Positions 1 to 11,765 of a DNA stretch of 64,000 nucleotides are shown here, one piece after another. The stretch spans positions 331,893 through 395,892 of the forward strand of contig VXAY01002121.1 in the NCBI GenBank assembly GCA_013399855.1. The letters are read 5' to 3'. Every line of letters begins with the position of its first letter. Position 1 is the stretch's first letter. Source of the DNA: Oxyruncus cristatus. Lineage: Eukaryota > Chordata > Aves > Passeriformes > Cotingidae. Position numbers and translations under genes: made by a program. Below the pieces are notes generated by a model. It ran no database searches and was not told the DNA's origin. It saw nothing but the letters and a program-made list of their open reading frames with translations.

Positions 1-65
1 GACTTTCAGCAGCTTTGTGTCTGACTTGGCCAGGAGGAGGAAAAGGATGAGCAGGTATATGGGAC

Positions 66-746
66 TGTGTGGATTTGATGGCCTGCAACTTCAGACCCAC
101 AGAATTATAAAGTAGCAGAGGGGGTTATGAGGGTTTCTGTGAGAACCTGGTGGAAGCTTCCCCTATGTCTGACAGAGCCAATGCCAGACAGCTCCAAGAT
201 GGACCAGAAACGGGCCAAGGACGAGATCATCAGAGCAGGACAAAAAACCCCTGCACAACTGCACCTGGGAAGAGGGGTGAGAATGAGTGAGAAACAGCCC
301 TGAAGACACCCAGGTCAGTGAAGAAGGAGGGGGAGGAAGTGCTGCAGACGTCAGAGCAGAGGTTCCCCTGCAGCCTGTGGTGCAGACCATGGTGAGGCAG
401 CTGTGGCCCTGCAGCCCATGGAGGTCCATGGAGGAGCAGAGATCCACCTGCAGCTTCTGGAGGACCCCAGACTGGTGCAAATGGATGCCTGAAGGAGGCT
501 GTGACACCATGGGAAGCCCATGCTGGAGTAGGCTCCTAGTAGGACCTATGCACCCATGGAGAGAGGAGCCCACACTGGAGCAGTGAAAGAGTTTGAGGAG
601 TCCTCTCCTTGAGGAGGAAGGAGCAGAAGAAACAATGTGTGATGAACTGACAGCAGCCCCCATTCCCTGTCCCCCTGTGCTGATGGGAGAACTGGTAGAG
701 AGGCTTTGGTGGGCACCTGGTGTCCAAGTAGGGTCAACCTGCCATG
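66..746 (+). mobile_element. Solo ERVL-type LTR, internally deleted
   Basis: This block is the reverse complement of the same LTR family found at 48918-49839. Shared landmarks are the segment around 273-302 (matching 49595-49630 in reverse), the repeated 'tgctggagcag'-like motifs, and the end near 705-746, where gggcacctgg and gggtcaacct match the far end of the family. The stretch before that end, including the expected poly(A) region, is mostly missing, so the copy is shorter than its relative. Sense orientation is inferred as plus. The left edge (about 66) is uncertain and no target duplication was recognised. No gag, pol or env remains are next to it, so it is a solo LTR. Open frames inside it, such as the 215-codon minus-strand frame at 163-810, are LTR sequence and not genes. 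Confidence 0.75.
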
Positions 747-3700
747 GTAACAAAACTTTGGTCTTCTTTGGAAAACAGCCCGAAAAAAAATACTCAGTAT
801 CATGTCTCACAGAATAACAAAAGACACGTTTTCAAATCAAGATGGTGCTTGGTTTATGTTTTAAAGCAAGAAAACCATCAGGCCTTGTAATCTCTGCCTA
901 ACTGAGAGAGCACAACTGCAAAACTGCTACACTTTTTTGTACTTATCTAACCTTTTTTTCAAATCTTATGAAAGGTTTCCTCAATTACTTCCTGCAGCAG
1001 CAGGTTCCTTCCTGGAGAGTTACTCCTGCATAGTGTAAATCCATGCACCCATTTAAAGTTTGTTGCTTTTAATTTCATCTGTGGTGGAGGTGGAGTGAGT
1101 TGTGTCTCCCAAAACAGCTCATAAATTATGAAGGTTTATTAAAAAAAAAAAATAAACTGAAGCTTTATATTTTGAAACCATTTTCACTGTCATAACTACA
1201 AAGAGAACTTGTGAGTGCAGCCTGTTGTGATATTGCCTTCTGAAACCAGACAGACTCTGTTTACAGCAGGGAAAATGTTGCATTTGGCATTTCTTTTTTC
1301 AGGGTGGCTCCGTACCAAGGCCGATACGATTATCTGAGTTCAAAACTAATATCAGTGAAAACTGACATACACTGCATTCATATTTGAAGGTGGGAGCATG
1401 ACTGGCAGGAAAATAGCTGATGTTGCTGACCTCTGGGTCTTCATCATTAGCCTTGAGGATGTGTGAGGCACTAAAAAGGAATAAAGGAATGCTGTCACTG
1501 TTCAACAGTTTGTATGTCTATGTGCTCTAAAAAAAGTCCTGCTCTTGACACTAAAATCCACTTTCTCCTCCTACACCCACACCAGATTTTCTTACAGCAA
1601 GATGCAGCACCAGCCCTCCACCCACTGACCAACTGACTTCTCAATTTTTGACATTGCTGAGACCAAGTTAATTTAGGGGATGGAGTTTTTCCATACAGAG
1701 GGCTCAATCCAGAGTTCATGAAGCTGATGAAAGCACTTCTATTTATTTTACTTGTTATTGCTTCAGATTAGCAAAGAACAAATACTGCTACTGTAAGTTC
1801 AAGTTATTCCTCATTAAAAGGAAAAGAACCAACAAAACCAAATTGGCAGTGACTTAAGAGAGAGGGCAATTTCAAGAGTGTTTACCTGAAGGGATTGCAT
1901 CAGCTTTCTCCTCACAAAATAGCATTTATGCTATGCCAATGTTAGTCTGACAAATGGAAGACACCATGTGGAGGCCTGGTTTGACACTTCTCAGCAGGGT
2001 AGGGAATACAGAATTTGACCATCTCAAGGCTCAGGACAGAACTAAACCACAAGAAGTGGAGAAACTGAAGAAAGTGGTACAAAAAACTGGGATATAGATT
2101 TTTCTGCTTCTGTCAACAGAGCATGAGAAGGGTGAAAACAGCAACATTTTCTGGTACAGGTTCAACCCACTCACCCCAAAAGCAATTATTATCCTATATT
2201 TGTTGAATGTCCTCCTCCAGTACCATCAGTCACAGCATCTAACCTGATTTTCCTACACTCTTGCAAGGAGAGAGAAGAGTCAAGGAAGATTTGCTGCGTC
2301 CTCAACAACTCTGTTGCTTATCCCTGGAGATGCCCATGGTACCTGCTATATAAAATTACAGCAGTTTCAGGGATTTATGATACCAAGTGGTTTTGATTTC
2401 TGCAAGGAAACTATTTTAGTGCTGTCTAACATACAGAAGTCTCTAAAAATGCACATAAACTCTGGGGAATGCCACCTGAGACAAGAGGGATTTTTAGTTA
2501 ACCCACTGAGAGCATAAACCCGGGAAGAGAAAAATCGCAGAGTTTTTAAAAATAAAAAACAACCCCCCATCTTTGTATATTAAAAACATGCCTTAGTTTT
2601 TAAAATGGAATAAGGAAAGCTTATTCACTTCTTTGAAAGAATGTTCTCAGTGAAAGATGTGGCTTGAGTGTCAAAATGAGTGACTTTTACAGACCATCAT
2701 AATTTTTCTTTTAACATTCAAATGTCTCAAAAAGTATCCCGGTACAAATTTGTGTGTCCAAATACAGCTCTCATATCCCTCTGCCTACACCACCTGCCAT
2801 TTCAGATTTATGAAATGGAGTAGGAAATAAAACACTTAGAGAAGCTTCAAGTTGATCTTCTCTCTGCTCTTATATTTTTTATATTTCTTAATTTTTTCCT
2901 GTTACCCTTTTACCCAACTTAAGCAACCATGTTCTGTTAATTCTCTTCTACAGAAGCCCTCCCCCACACCACCTATGCTTCTCAACTTTTCCGTTGCCCT
3001 TCTCAGGACTTTTTTATTTATTTCCCTTGGTTTTTAGAACAAAGGGATTGAACTGAAATGCAGAACTCATGGTGACTGAATGCAAGTTATTCTTATACGA
3101 GCCTTAATATTTGGTAAAGGATTCTTCATTCAACTTTAATTTAGCTTTCAATCTCACTTGTTTTTTTAAAATCACTGCTAAACATTGAGACTGTCCTTCA
3201 CCAAGTGCCCTTGCAGTCTTTCTTTTCTGTAAGACACCAGGTTCTGTCACATTTCAGCAACATGTGTTTTTGTCAGAACCCTATGATTCATTAAAAACAA
3301 AAATATTCGGGGAAAACATGTCAGTTTGGACAGGAGCTAAACTCCAAAGCAAAAAGGAGTGCCTTCCTTCCCTGCTTTAGAATGATCAAATGTCTTATTG
3401 AGGAGTCTGCTTAAGCCATGGTAAATTGATGAAAAATCCTAATTCTCCCTAAAATCAATTGGGAGACTTGCATCCCTGCCACAGACCTGTGTCAGCAAAC
3501 TGTGTGAATGCTTGTCTATCTCTTTTGATAAAAAAGATCTTCCTAAATTGTGATTTAAGTCCAATGTGGTTCCTGAAAGCAGTAGACTTTCAGATTTTCA
3601 TGGAGCAAGAAAATGACCCATCTTATAAGTAACCTTAATAAAACTTTGCCATAGTTTCTGTGGGATTACATCTCCATGAAATCCCTCTAAACAAATGGAA

Positions 3701-6688
3701 GGATAAATCATAACAAAGCTATATTATGATTTCTTTTAATTATACTATGTGTGCAGGCTGAACTGTTGCCACCAAATCCTACTTGATTTCATGTTAATCT
3801 CCCCTCCACTGAACTGTATTTTCACAGGCAGTTACAGATGATTGAAACGTTCTCCCTTTACAAGGGAAACAAACAAAACAAAGTGAAAAATACTTCTTCT
3901 TTTCTTTCAGAGGTGCTGGAACTCTCCAGAATGTTTTCTGTTTTCTTCCTACCTTCTACAAGCACTGTACTTGACTGTAAGAGCTACTTCTTGAAACCAA
4001 ACACAAAGTGTTTGTGAATCATTTTGAGCCCGAAAAGCCCACGTTAGAACACTGTACCTGGCACACTTGAACTTTCATGGAGCTTAAAATTCAGTAGACA
4101 TCTTCTTCCTTTAACAGAAAAGCTGGCTCTCTTGACTATGTAACAACATTTATCAATGACCTTGTGTTTTCTTTTACTTCAGCCATGAGATGCACACAGG
4201 TGTTTATATGATAAACTTTATGTCAGCAGAAGTGGATAATGCTCTTCATTTGGCTTTTTTTTGTTTGTTTGTTTGTTTTTCCTGCATTAGTTTTGGAGAG
4301 GAAATTATAATAAGCAAATATTTAGATTGACAGCCTTCTGTTCGAGATGGTCTGGATTTTGTATTTGGAAAATATAGTGCCTTACTTCTTACCGACGTTG
4401 TGGGGTTCCTGTTGGCACAGAAATGCTCTCACTTATGCCTCCTTTGTGGTCTACATTTGTGTTCATCTTCGCCCTTGGTGGACAAGAGGTGGAAGGATGA
4501 GCTTAAAGAGAGCTTTGAGAGCTCTGTTTTCTGACTTTCCATGAATTTTCCACTGCATCATACAAAACATTTAGCAGTATTTCCAGCTCTTTGTTGGCCA
4601 TTCAGAATGGCAATCCCCTTGAAGACACTGCTAAGCTCTTCTTCGCCCAATCCCTTTTTTTAATGCCTAAATCACTTCATCAAATATAGATAAAATTAAA
4701 AACTGAATCAACAGAAAACCCAAAAAATATGTACAACCTGCTAGATTTCTGGTTTGCCTTATCAGATCAGCCTTTTTATGCACTTGAAGCTAAGACAAAT
4801 AATTGTTGTCAAATTATTGTAAGTGTATTGTGAGTCAGTGTGGCTTCATTGACTTATATGCACTGAGAACTGACTACACAAACTCCTACAGTAAAAATCT
4901 GTGCATCACTTTTAAATTCACACAGTTCTCCTTTGCCTGTAGTCAGGGAAGGGAAATTGGCATGAGAACCTCAGTAAATTAGTAAACAATAATAAAGTGA
5001 AATATTGTCATTCACCTGGTTAAGCACAGGATGGAACAAAGTCAAGTGTTTTATGAAGTCTTTGGGGTTCTGATGCTCAGCTGGAATAAATGAATATTGT
5101 CGTAATTAGTTCTGTCCAATTTCATAATCCGAAAATCAGGTTCACTGTTGGTTTTTTTTCCCGTATCAAAACAATTGTCCTTTACTCTGATTTAACCCTG
5201 ACTGATTCATAGAAAATTATGAACTTTTAAATCCTGATAGGAAAGTAAGTTTAAAGATTGCACCTAGGTCCTTCACACTGTTGAAAACTGAAGAGTGATG
5301 GTTCTGTGGCTGCTGATCTCATCTGTTTCATCCTGGTTCCCCTTAGATGGATAACTTACTCTGCTTTATATATACATAAATGTCCTTTAGGGCTCCACTT
5401 ATTTCATTCTCTAGAAATACAGAAAATAATGAAGTCCCCAATGAAAGCCTTAAGGGTCTCCTAAATAATCAGAGAGGAACAACTGTCTTATGAGGCCTTG
5501 TGAAAACAGCAATTTGTTCATTAATCATGGAAGTAGAGCCTCATCACTGGAGAATTAAGTTAGCCTTTCTCCATGGATAACAACAAAACCACCTTCAACA
5601 TGAGTGAAACATTCATCGTGCTAAGCCTGTAAATTCCATGTAATGGCATCACATTAACCCTTTACCTTTCCATTTTATGGAGATCTCGCTTGAGAGAATA
5701 ATTATGGTTGATCCAATGCCTTCTTTCCAGCCCATAAAAAAGAGGTTAAAACAAATTTAATGACCATAGAAAGTGTGTTTAATCCATTTCTGCTAACTCA
5801 CACGGTGTACATCTTTCTAAGATGGTTTTGAGCATTAAGGTTTTCTCTCCTTACTAGTAACAGCTGAAATTACTTTACAACACTAAAAGTTATGTAAAAT
5901 ATGATGATTTATGAGATCGAGCCAAACACTGGTACTTCTTTAAGAACACACAGGTTGTTGTGAATTTGGCCCACAGTTAGGAAGTAAGTGATTAATGGCC
6001 TCAGTTATCAGCTTCTTCTCAACAGTTCCCTCTTAAACATCCATCTTTTGCAGGATATGATTGTTGTTGGGTTTGATCCTTTAACAAGCTCACCAGCTGG
6101 TTACATGGGCCCACGTAGGAAGGAGGGTGGGCAGATGAAGTTCAGTTTGCTTGGATTTAGGCTGCTCTAGAGTCATGTCCTTAAAAGAAATCTCACAAGT
6201 CTGTGTAATGTATAACACACTCTTATATCACTGAGTTGAAAATTACCATTAAGAGTTCATGCTCCTGCATTTAAATATTACCTTCAGCATTTTTAGATAA
6301 TTACCAACTATCTCATTATGATGGATAAATATGAAGCATGGGGCTAGCCATTTGAGTTAGCTTTGAGAGCTGCTGTGATAGCCTTTATTTCATGGGAGAA
6401 AATGTAGATATTCACAATAACATGGACTCTCTATTATATATAGTTTGAAATTGAGAAAACAAAACTCATTATGAAAAAAATATTTTAAAAAATAGTAATA
6501 TGGAGTGAGTCTTCTTTATCTTAAGAGACTTAGAGGGAGAATATGGAGGGGATGGAATTAGACTTTGCCCAAATGTGCACCACAAAAAAAAAGCCTAAAG
6601 GAGCCACCTACAAGCTGTCAGAATGGAAATTCTCACTGTATAAAGCCAGATGATTTTGCAAGGAGGGCAAGCTGGAGTATAGCTCCTG
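747..6688. other. Unique AT-rich DNA, no gene recognised
   Basis: Nearly 6 kb with no repeat or coding region I can name. Open frames are all short (under 76 codons) and lack family features. Contents worth recording are an A-run at 1140-1152 and a T8-(GTTT)n stretch at 4255-4280. Old, unrecognisable repeats may be present. Confidence 0.6.
4255..4280. repeat. T-run plus (GTTT)n microsatellite
   Basis: A run of eight T is followed by four GTTT units and a short T tail. Simple low-complexity DNA. Confidence 0.9.
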
Positions 6689-6857
6689 AGAGGTTGTGGG
6701 ATGTCTCTGTCTGTACAGTTTCAAAAGCACAACTGGGCAGCACTGTGAAAGGCACTAAGAAACCTGATTGAAATTTGAGGTTAGTTTGTGTTCAAGTGGG
6801 AGGTTGAATTCAAGACCTCCAGAAGTCCCATCTAACCTGAATTAGTCTGATTCTATA
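6689..6857 (+). mobile_element. CR1 LINE 3' end, old copy
   Basis: The block starts with gaggttgtgggatgtctctg, equivalent to the CR1 'GAGGTTGTGGAGTCTCC' region. It proceeds through a divergent 'gacctccagaagtccca' and ends in 'tctgattctatag', which is the CR1 3' tail. Only the untranslated 3' end is left, as expected from 5'-truncated CR1 insertion. Divergence is high by eye. Confidence 0.7.
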
Positions 6858-7739
6858 GCCCTATTATGAAAAATGAGAATCTGGATAAAATATACTCAAA
6901 ATTCATAAACAGGATGAGGGCAGAATTTAGGATAATGTTAAGAAAAGGAGTATTTAGCAAATGAGAGACAATATAAATAATAATAAACAAGTAGTTATGT
7001 CTCAAGAAATATTTAGATAAGCTACAGATGTCAGAAAAAGAGGAGTCACTTCAGGATGGGCTACGCACAATGAGAAAGAAATCAGGAGTAAACAAAGAAA
7101 ACCAATCTCTTAGAAGATACAGCACAGCAAAGTAGACCACGATGGTGCAGAAAAAGGCAGAAATTTTCAATATGATATTTTGTTCTGCATTGTTTTTATG
7201 ATGATAGCACACCAGTCATTACCAAGTTATTTCTAATCCATTAAAAACAGAGAAATTAAAATCGGTAGTTAAAAAATGTTTTGAAACCATGAGTTCTTTG
7301 AGGTTTTGGTTCCCAATGGAAGCTGTTTAGTGAATTTAGGAGATGCTCAGGGCAGTCTAGAAGACTTCAGAAATACCTACATAACTGATATGTTAAAAGG
7401 TGCCCAGAAAAATTATATGCATGCTACCATGATATCTCTACTCAAAAAAAAGGACTGGGGACAGTGTATCCAAAAGAGATAGAAGTGAGAGGGGCAGCAG
7501 GAGAAATTCCACTCCACAGAAAACTGGTCAATGATAAATTTTAACTTGGAGAGTTAAAGTAGAATCAGAATACATCTGCCAAATGCACTCAAGGAAAAAA
7601 AGCAAAAAAATGCTTTTCCCTTCACTCCCACTTCCACACACCTCGAGCATCATATATAATCATACAGAGCCTAGGGTTTTTTTTTCTTGCTATGAATACA
7701 CAATTCAGATAGGAATGGATTTTTAAACAGCCAAAGCTG
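6858..7739. other. Unique AT-rich DNA
   Basis: No gene or named repeat seen. The stretch is purine-biased and has short A-runs. Confidence 0.5.
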
Positions 7740-8110
7740 GCTAGAACAAGAAACTTTGGGTGTCCTGATTGATTGAGGCACTCTGCCCTGGAAAGCCATA
7801 ACTGTGAAAGGCCCAGAACTCCTGTGGTGGTGCCGTGGTCACAGGGTTAATGCAATTCTTTATGAGTACAATGCAGACTTACAAAGATATACAGGGGGAT
7901 GACTTTACCTCAACACAGAACGGGGGAGGTTGATTCTGGAGCATTGTTCCTATTTTAACGTTCCCAGTTCAAAAACACTTGTTGAAAGGCTGGAGTGGGT
8001 GCAGAATAAAGAGATACAGAAATTATTTGTATGTTAGATAAAATGCACCACAAAAAGAGTCTTAAGCAGCTCAGGAGTGTGTGTTGAGCTGATTTTGACC
8101 ATAAATAGCT
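7740..8110 (+). mobile_element. Ancient CR1/L3-like LINE fragment
   Basis: The core at about 7936-8030 (tctggagcattgttcc, then gttgaaaggctggagtggg) follows the pattern of the end of CR1/L3 ORF2: 'LEYCVQFW...LERLERVQ'. Stops and shifts are present, so it is not coding. The outer limits are approximate. A library search against old amniote CR1/L3 consensus sequences would settle it. Confidence 0.5.
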
Positions 8111-8850
8111 CCTCAAAGAGAAAATACTGGATAAATAAATATCCTGTGTGTAGGTGTGTGGCTGGGACCAAACAGCGACCAGTTAAGCTTTGGACTGGAC
8201 TGTAAAGAGAAACAGAGGAAGTCTGGTTTCTGAAAGAGATGAAAACAAACCTGGATGATTTCCAAGTTCCTGGAAGAGGTTTTTAAGAGATCACTGAGCT
8301 TATTGTTAATTGAATCACTGTCTGTGATGGTATGGAAAATATAGTTACCTGTTCTTTTCTATTTGGTCTTAAATGCTCTAAGTTTATGCTCAAAGACACA
8401 AGTATGTGAATAAAGCTGTTATCATAATCTTGCAGCTTTTTTTTTTTTTAAACCTGATCAGCCAATCTTCATTTGTTATAATATTTGTCCCTGTGTAGAG
8501 TTTTGAACATCCTTTTCAATGAATCTCAGAATTACATATTTCATGACTATTCAGGATGTGTTACATCCAGCAAGGGTCATGCAGAGCAACACTGAATGAA
8601 AACTTGTGGAAAGGGTGGAGAAGTTCATACTCCTGGTGTACACATGCAGCACACACATAGCAAGTCAGTCAACCTATTGTTATATGGGAACCATGACTTT
8701 TCTGGGACATTAATACCATCAAAGAGTGTAGGATGAAGTAAGCTAATGAGCATTTCCATTTATTACCTGAACCAGGAAAAAAAAATAAAAATTCTGAATT
8801 AAGCCTTGCTTGTAGTGAACATCCACATGGCAAAATTACAAGGATATTTG
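8111..8850. other. Unique DNA, possibly eroded LINE
   Basis: Nothing clearly recognisable. The first part may be a continuation of the old LINE to its left. There is a T-run at about 8439-8450. Confidence 0.4.
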
Positions 8851-9070
8851 TGACAAGGGGGAATTCTTTACTGTGAGACTGGTGAGGCACTGGCACAAGT
8901 CGCCCAGAGAAGTTTTGGCTGCCCCATCCCTGGAAACGTTAAGGGCCAGGTAGGATGGGGTTTGGAGCAACTTGGGGTAGTGCAAGGTGTCCCTGCCCAT
9001 GGCAATGGGGTTTGGAACTGGATGGTTGTTAAGGTCCCTTCCAACCCAAACCATTCTACAGTTCTATGAG
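8851..9070 (+). mobile_element. CR1 LINE 3' end
   Basis: This is a well-preserved CR1 3' segment. It contains gtgaggcactggcacaagt, 'gctgccccatccctgg', 'ggtgtccctgcccatgg' and 'ggtcccttccaacccaaacc', and it ends in an eroded 'ttctacagttctatgag' tail. It is 5'-truncated and has no ORF2 left. Confidence 0.93.
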
Positions 9071-11319
9071 TCTAAGATAGTATCTGTGATGTGACTGGGT
9101 GAATTCCAAGAAAGGACATGGATGGCTGAGAAGGAAACGGTGCTGATCCACCCTCCAGGTGTCCAACGCACCAAGAGAGGAGGCTGCCACACGACCTGCA
9201 CCACAGCCTCTCAGTTTCTGTCCTGATTTACACATCAGTGGAGCAACCAGACAGGAGAAAAGGCAGATGGGGAGCCATCCTGGAACAGGGTAGATATTAT
9301 ATTTTAATGTTTCCTAGAAGCCCATGTCTAGTTTTACTTTGGCAGGCTCAGAATAAACATGGCACAATTCTGCAGACTGTCTTGCCCTGCCTGGTTGCGT
9401 ATTCTTCACCATGTCGGCTCTGAAGATCCTCTAGGTCTTTTTTCTTTTTCTCTGTCCTGCTTCTGGTTTGCAGAGACTTTCAGGCCCTCCCTAGAGATGA
9501 CGTTAAGCATAAAGCTGTATGGCCCAAGGGTGGCTATAAATCACTTCACAGTATCTTCATATATGGAAGTGGAATTTAATAATATGGAACTTGCAGGTCT
9601 GTGATGTTCTCCTAAGGATGGTAATTTGAGAAAAACACATCAACTCAAAAAATACCAACTGTGCAAATGTAGTGATGGCATTTCTCTTCCTTTTTTTTTC
9701 TGTATTTAAAGCAAAAATTTTACAAATGTGTTTTCCTTGTTTTCTTTTTTTTATTTATTTTAAATTTTAGTTGCATTATTAGCTTTCAGAGGGTTATACA
9801 AAGCCACTCTACCTTAAGATGCAATTAAGCGAAAAATGTAAACACCTCCTATCAGAAACAGAACTGCATCAAAACATCTATTTTCACTGAATCTTTGTCT
9901 TGTTCTGCTACAGTGTTTAGTCAACAAAAAAGTACAGGGATAAACAGATGGAAAACACAGTCAAAGGTACAATGGTCCCTGTGGAAACCAAAGTTGAATT
10001 GCCATGAGTTCTCTTCCACTGGCAGTGCTGCTGACAGATTTGAAGGAACAGGCTGCACACAGAGTGGTAACTGCATTCTCCTCTTCCCCTGCTATGGATT
10101 ATGTGAGTGCATTGACAGTCTGGAGGAAGGCGAGATGGTAACATGCTACACAGACTCTGCCTTCTTTCGTGTCCTCAGCCTTCCATGTTCCCTTCAGGTC
10201 ATTCTTTTTTTCCCCCTTTCCTTTTCTGGATGAGATGCTGAGTAATGAGGCTTTGTGTTGAAAAGATGACATATGTATCACCAAAATTTTCATCTTGAAT
10301 TATCTTCAGGGAACATAAGAGTGCAACTCGAAATAGTTGGTTTTGATTTGTAATCTTAATTATAATGGAAACTTTTAGAGATGTTGCTGAATCCACCTAT
10401 GAATTACAAATCTGACTCACAGTCAACTGCTCCCTTCATTGTGTACTTGAGGAAAAAAATCCTGCATGTACACAGACTTTTTTACTTACTATATGGTAGT
10501 TTTATGGCACTGGATGTTATATGCATTCTTCTGAACAAGAACAGAGTTAGACACTGATTTACACCAGAGTGTATAGATGCTATCATCAACAATAAAAAAC
10601 TTCTTTTATTGGTCCCACACAAAAGTAATTAAAAAAAAAAAAGTCTTTTTTTCCCCCTCTATGTGTTCAAATAAAGAAGATGTTAATTTTTTAGATGATA
10701 TTAGAGGAAGTCTTAGAAAAAACAAATCATTTTTTTTCCCTATTTGAGACAGCTCTGACCCAGATGAACTTATTTTCTCCACAGGTAAAACAGATGCACA
10801 CTAACTTTGCACTGTCAAAGTACAGATATTTTTAGTGCAGTCTCTCACAGAAGAAGATGAAGTCATGGTTCATTATGCAATATCACTTACATACACTGTT
10901 ACCTCTTCAAGAAAGAGTGAAACTTTTCTAGCTCCTGCTTGACATAATAAGAGCTTCCATAAAGCTCAGTGGAACTTGTTGATTATACATAGATAATATC
11001 CCCTAAAAATAAAAAAAAAACCCCTACATATCATTAAACTCTAGCTGTGCTTAAAAAAAAGTTAACGCACTGGGAATATTTTCAAGCCATTTAGTTTTGT
11101 TCTGGATTTTCATTTTCCACGTTGAAGTTACTGCTTCAGAATAACAACTGAAAAACTCAGTTCAAAATCATGTAAGTGAAAATCTCAGCAGATCTCTACC
11201 CAAAGTAGCACATTCCTCCAAAACATTTCACTTTCAACAAAGGCAGTTTCTCTAAATGTTATTTATAAAAGGAAAATGTTTTCTTATCAGAGGAAAACAG
11301 GCTGTGAGAGGCCAAAAAT
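9071..11319. other. Unique DNA, no gene recognised
   Basis: No repeat family is assignable. A plus-strand frame of 112 codons at 9895-10233 overlaps minus-strand frames of similar length and has no recognisable domain. A/T runs occur near 9690, 9750 and 10628. Confidence 0.5.
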
Positions 11320-11765
11320 ATTGAGTTCATCCAGCCATCTGTCCCTTAATGGGATCAGCTATACTGTGTCACTTGAACTCCTGTTTTCCTCTTAGAAGTC
11401 TTTCAGAACAGGTGAAATAATCTATTCTAGCACTTCATCATCCTGACAGGAATTTTTTCCTATTGTATGAACTAGATATTTTTTTTCTTTGTGAAGTTTA
11501 ACTTTTCCTTTATGTGTTCCCCTCATCATGAACAGGGAAGACAACTGTTGTTTTCCCACCCTCCTTGCAGAATTATTGCCCCTGTATTTGAAATCAAATA
11601 TCTCAATCTCTCATTTTAGCTTGTTAAACTTAAATAGCTGCAGTTTCTTTCAGTCTTTCTTCAGAGGTCTTATTATCTAGATGACACAATCCTTCTTATT
11701 TGAAATGTTGACACCACTTCTATTATCATGTTTTTAATCCACTAGGCTATACTTCTAAAATACAG
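11320..11765 (-). mobile_element. Ancient CR1-type LINE, 3' part
   Basis: On the plus strand the order is 'gagttcatccagccatctg', 'tgacaggaattttttcctat', 'attattgcccctgtatttga', 'aatctctcattttagc' and 'ttcagtctttcttcagaggt'. This matches, in order, the reverse complement of the old CR1 3' region (loss-of-function copies read 'AGGAAGTTTTTCCTAAT ... TCTCCTCTTCTCCA ... TTCAGCCTTTCCTCATA'). The copy is very divergent and non-coding. The 3' end is at the low-coordinate side. Confidence 0.7.

Noticed and set aside
163..810. 215-codon open frame on the minus strand
   Set aside because: It lies in the LTR at 66-746 and is antisense to its inferred sense. The same repeat-rich composition appears in the LTR at 48918-49839. 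LTRs do not encode this protein.
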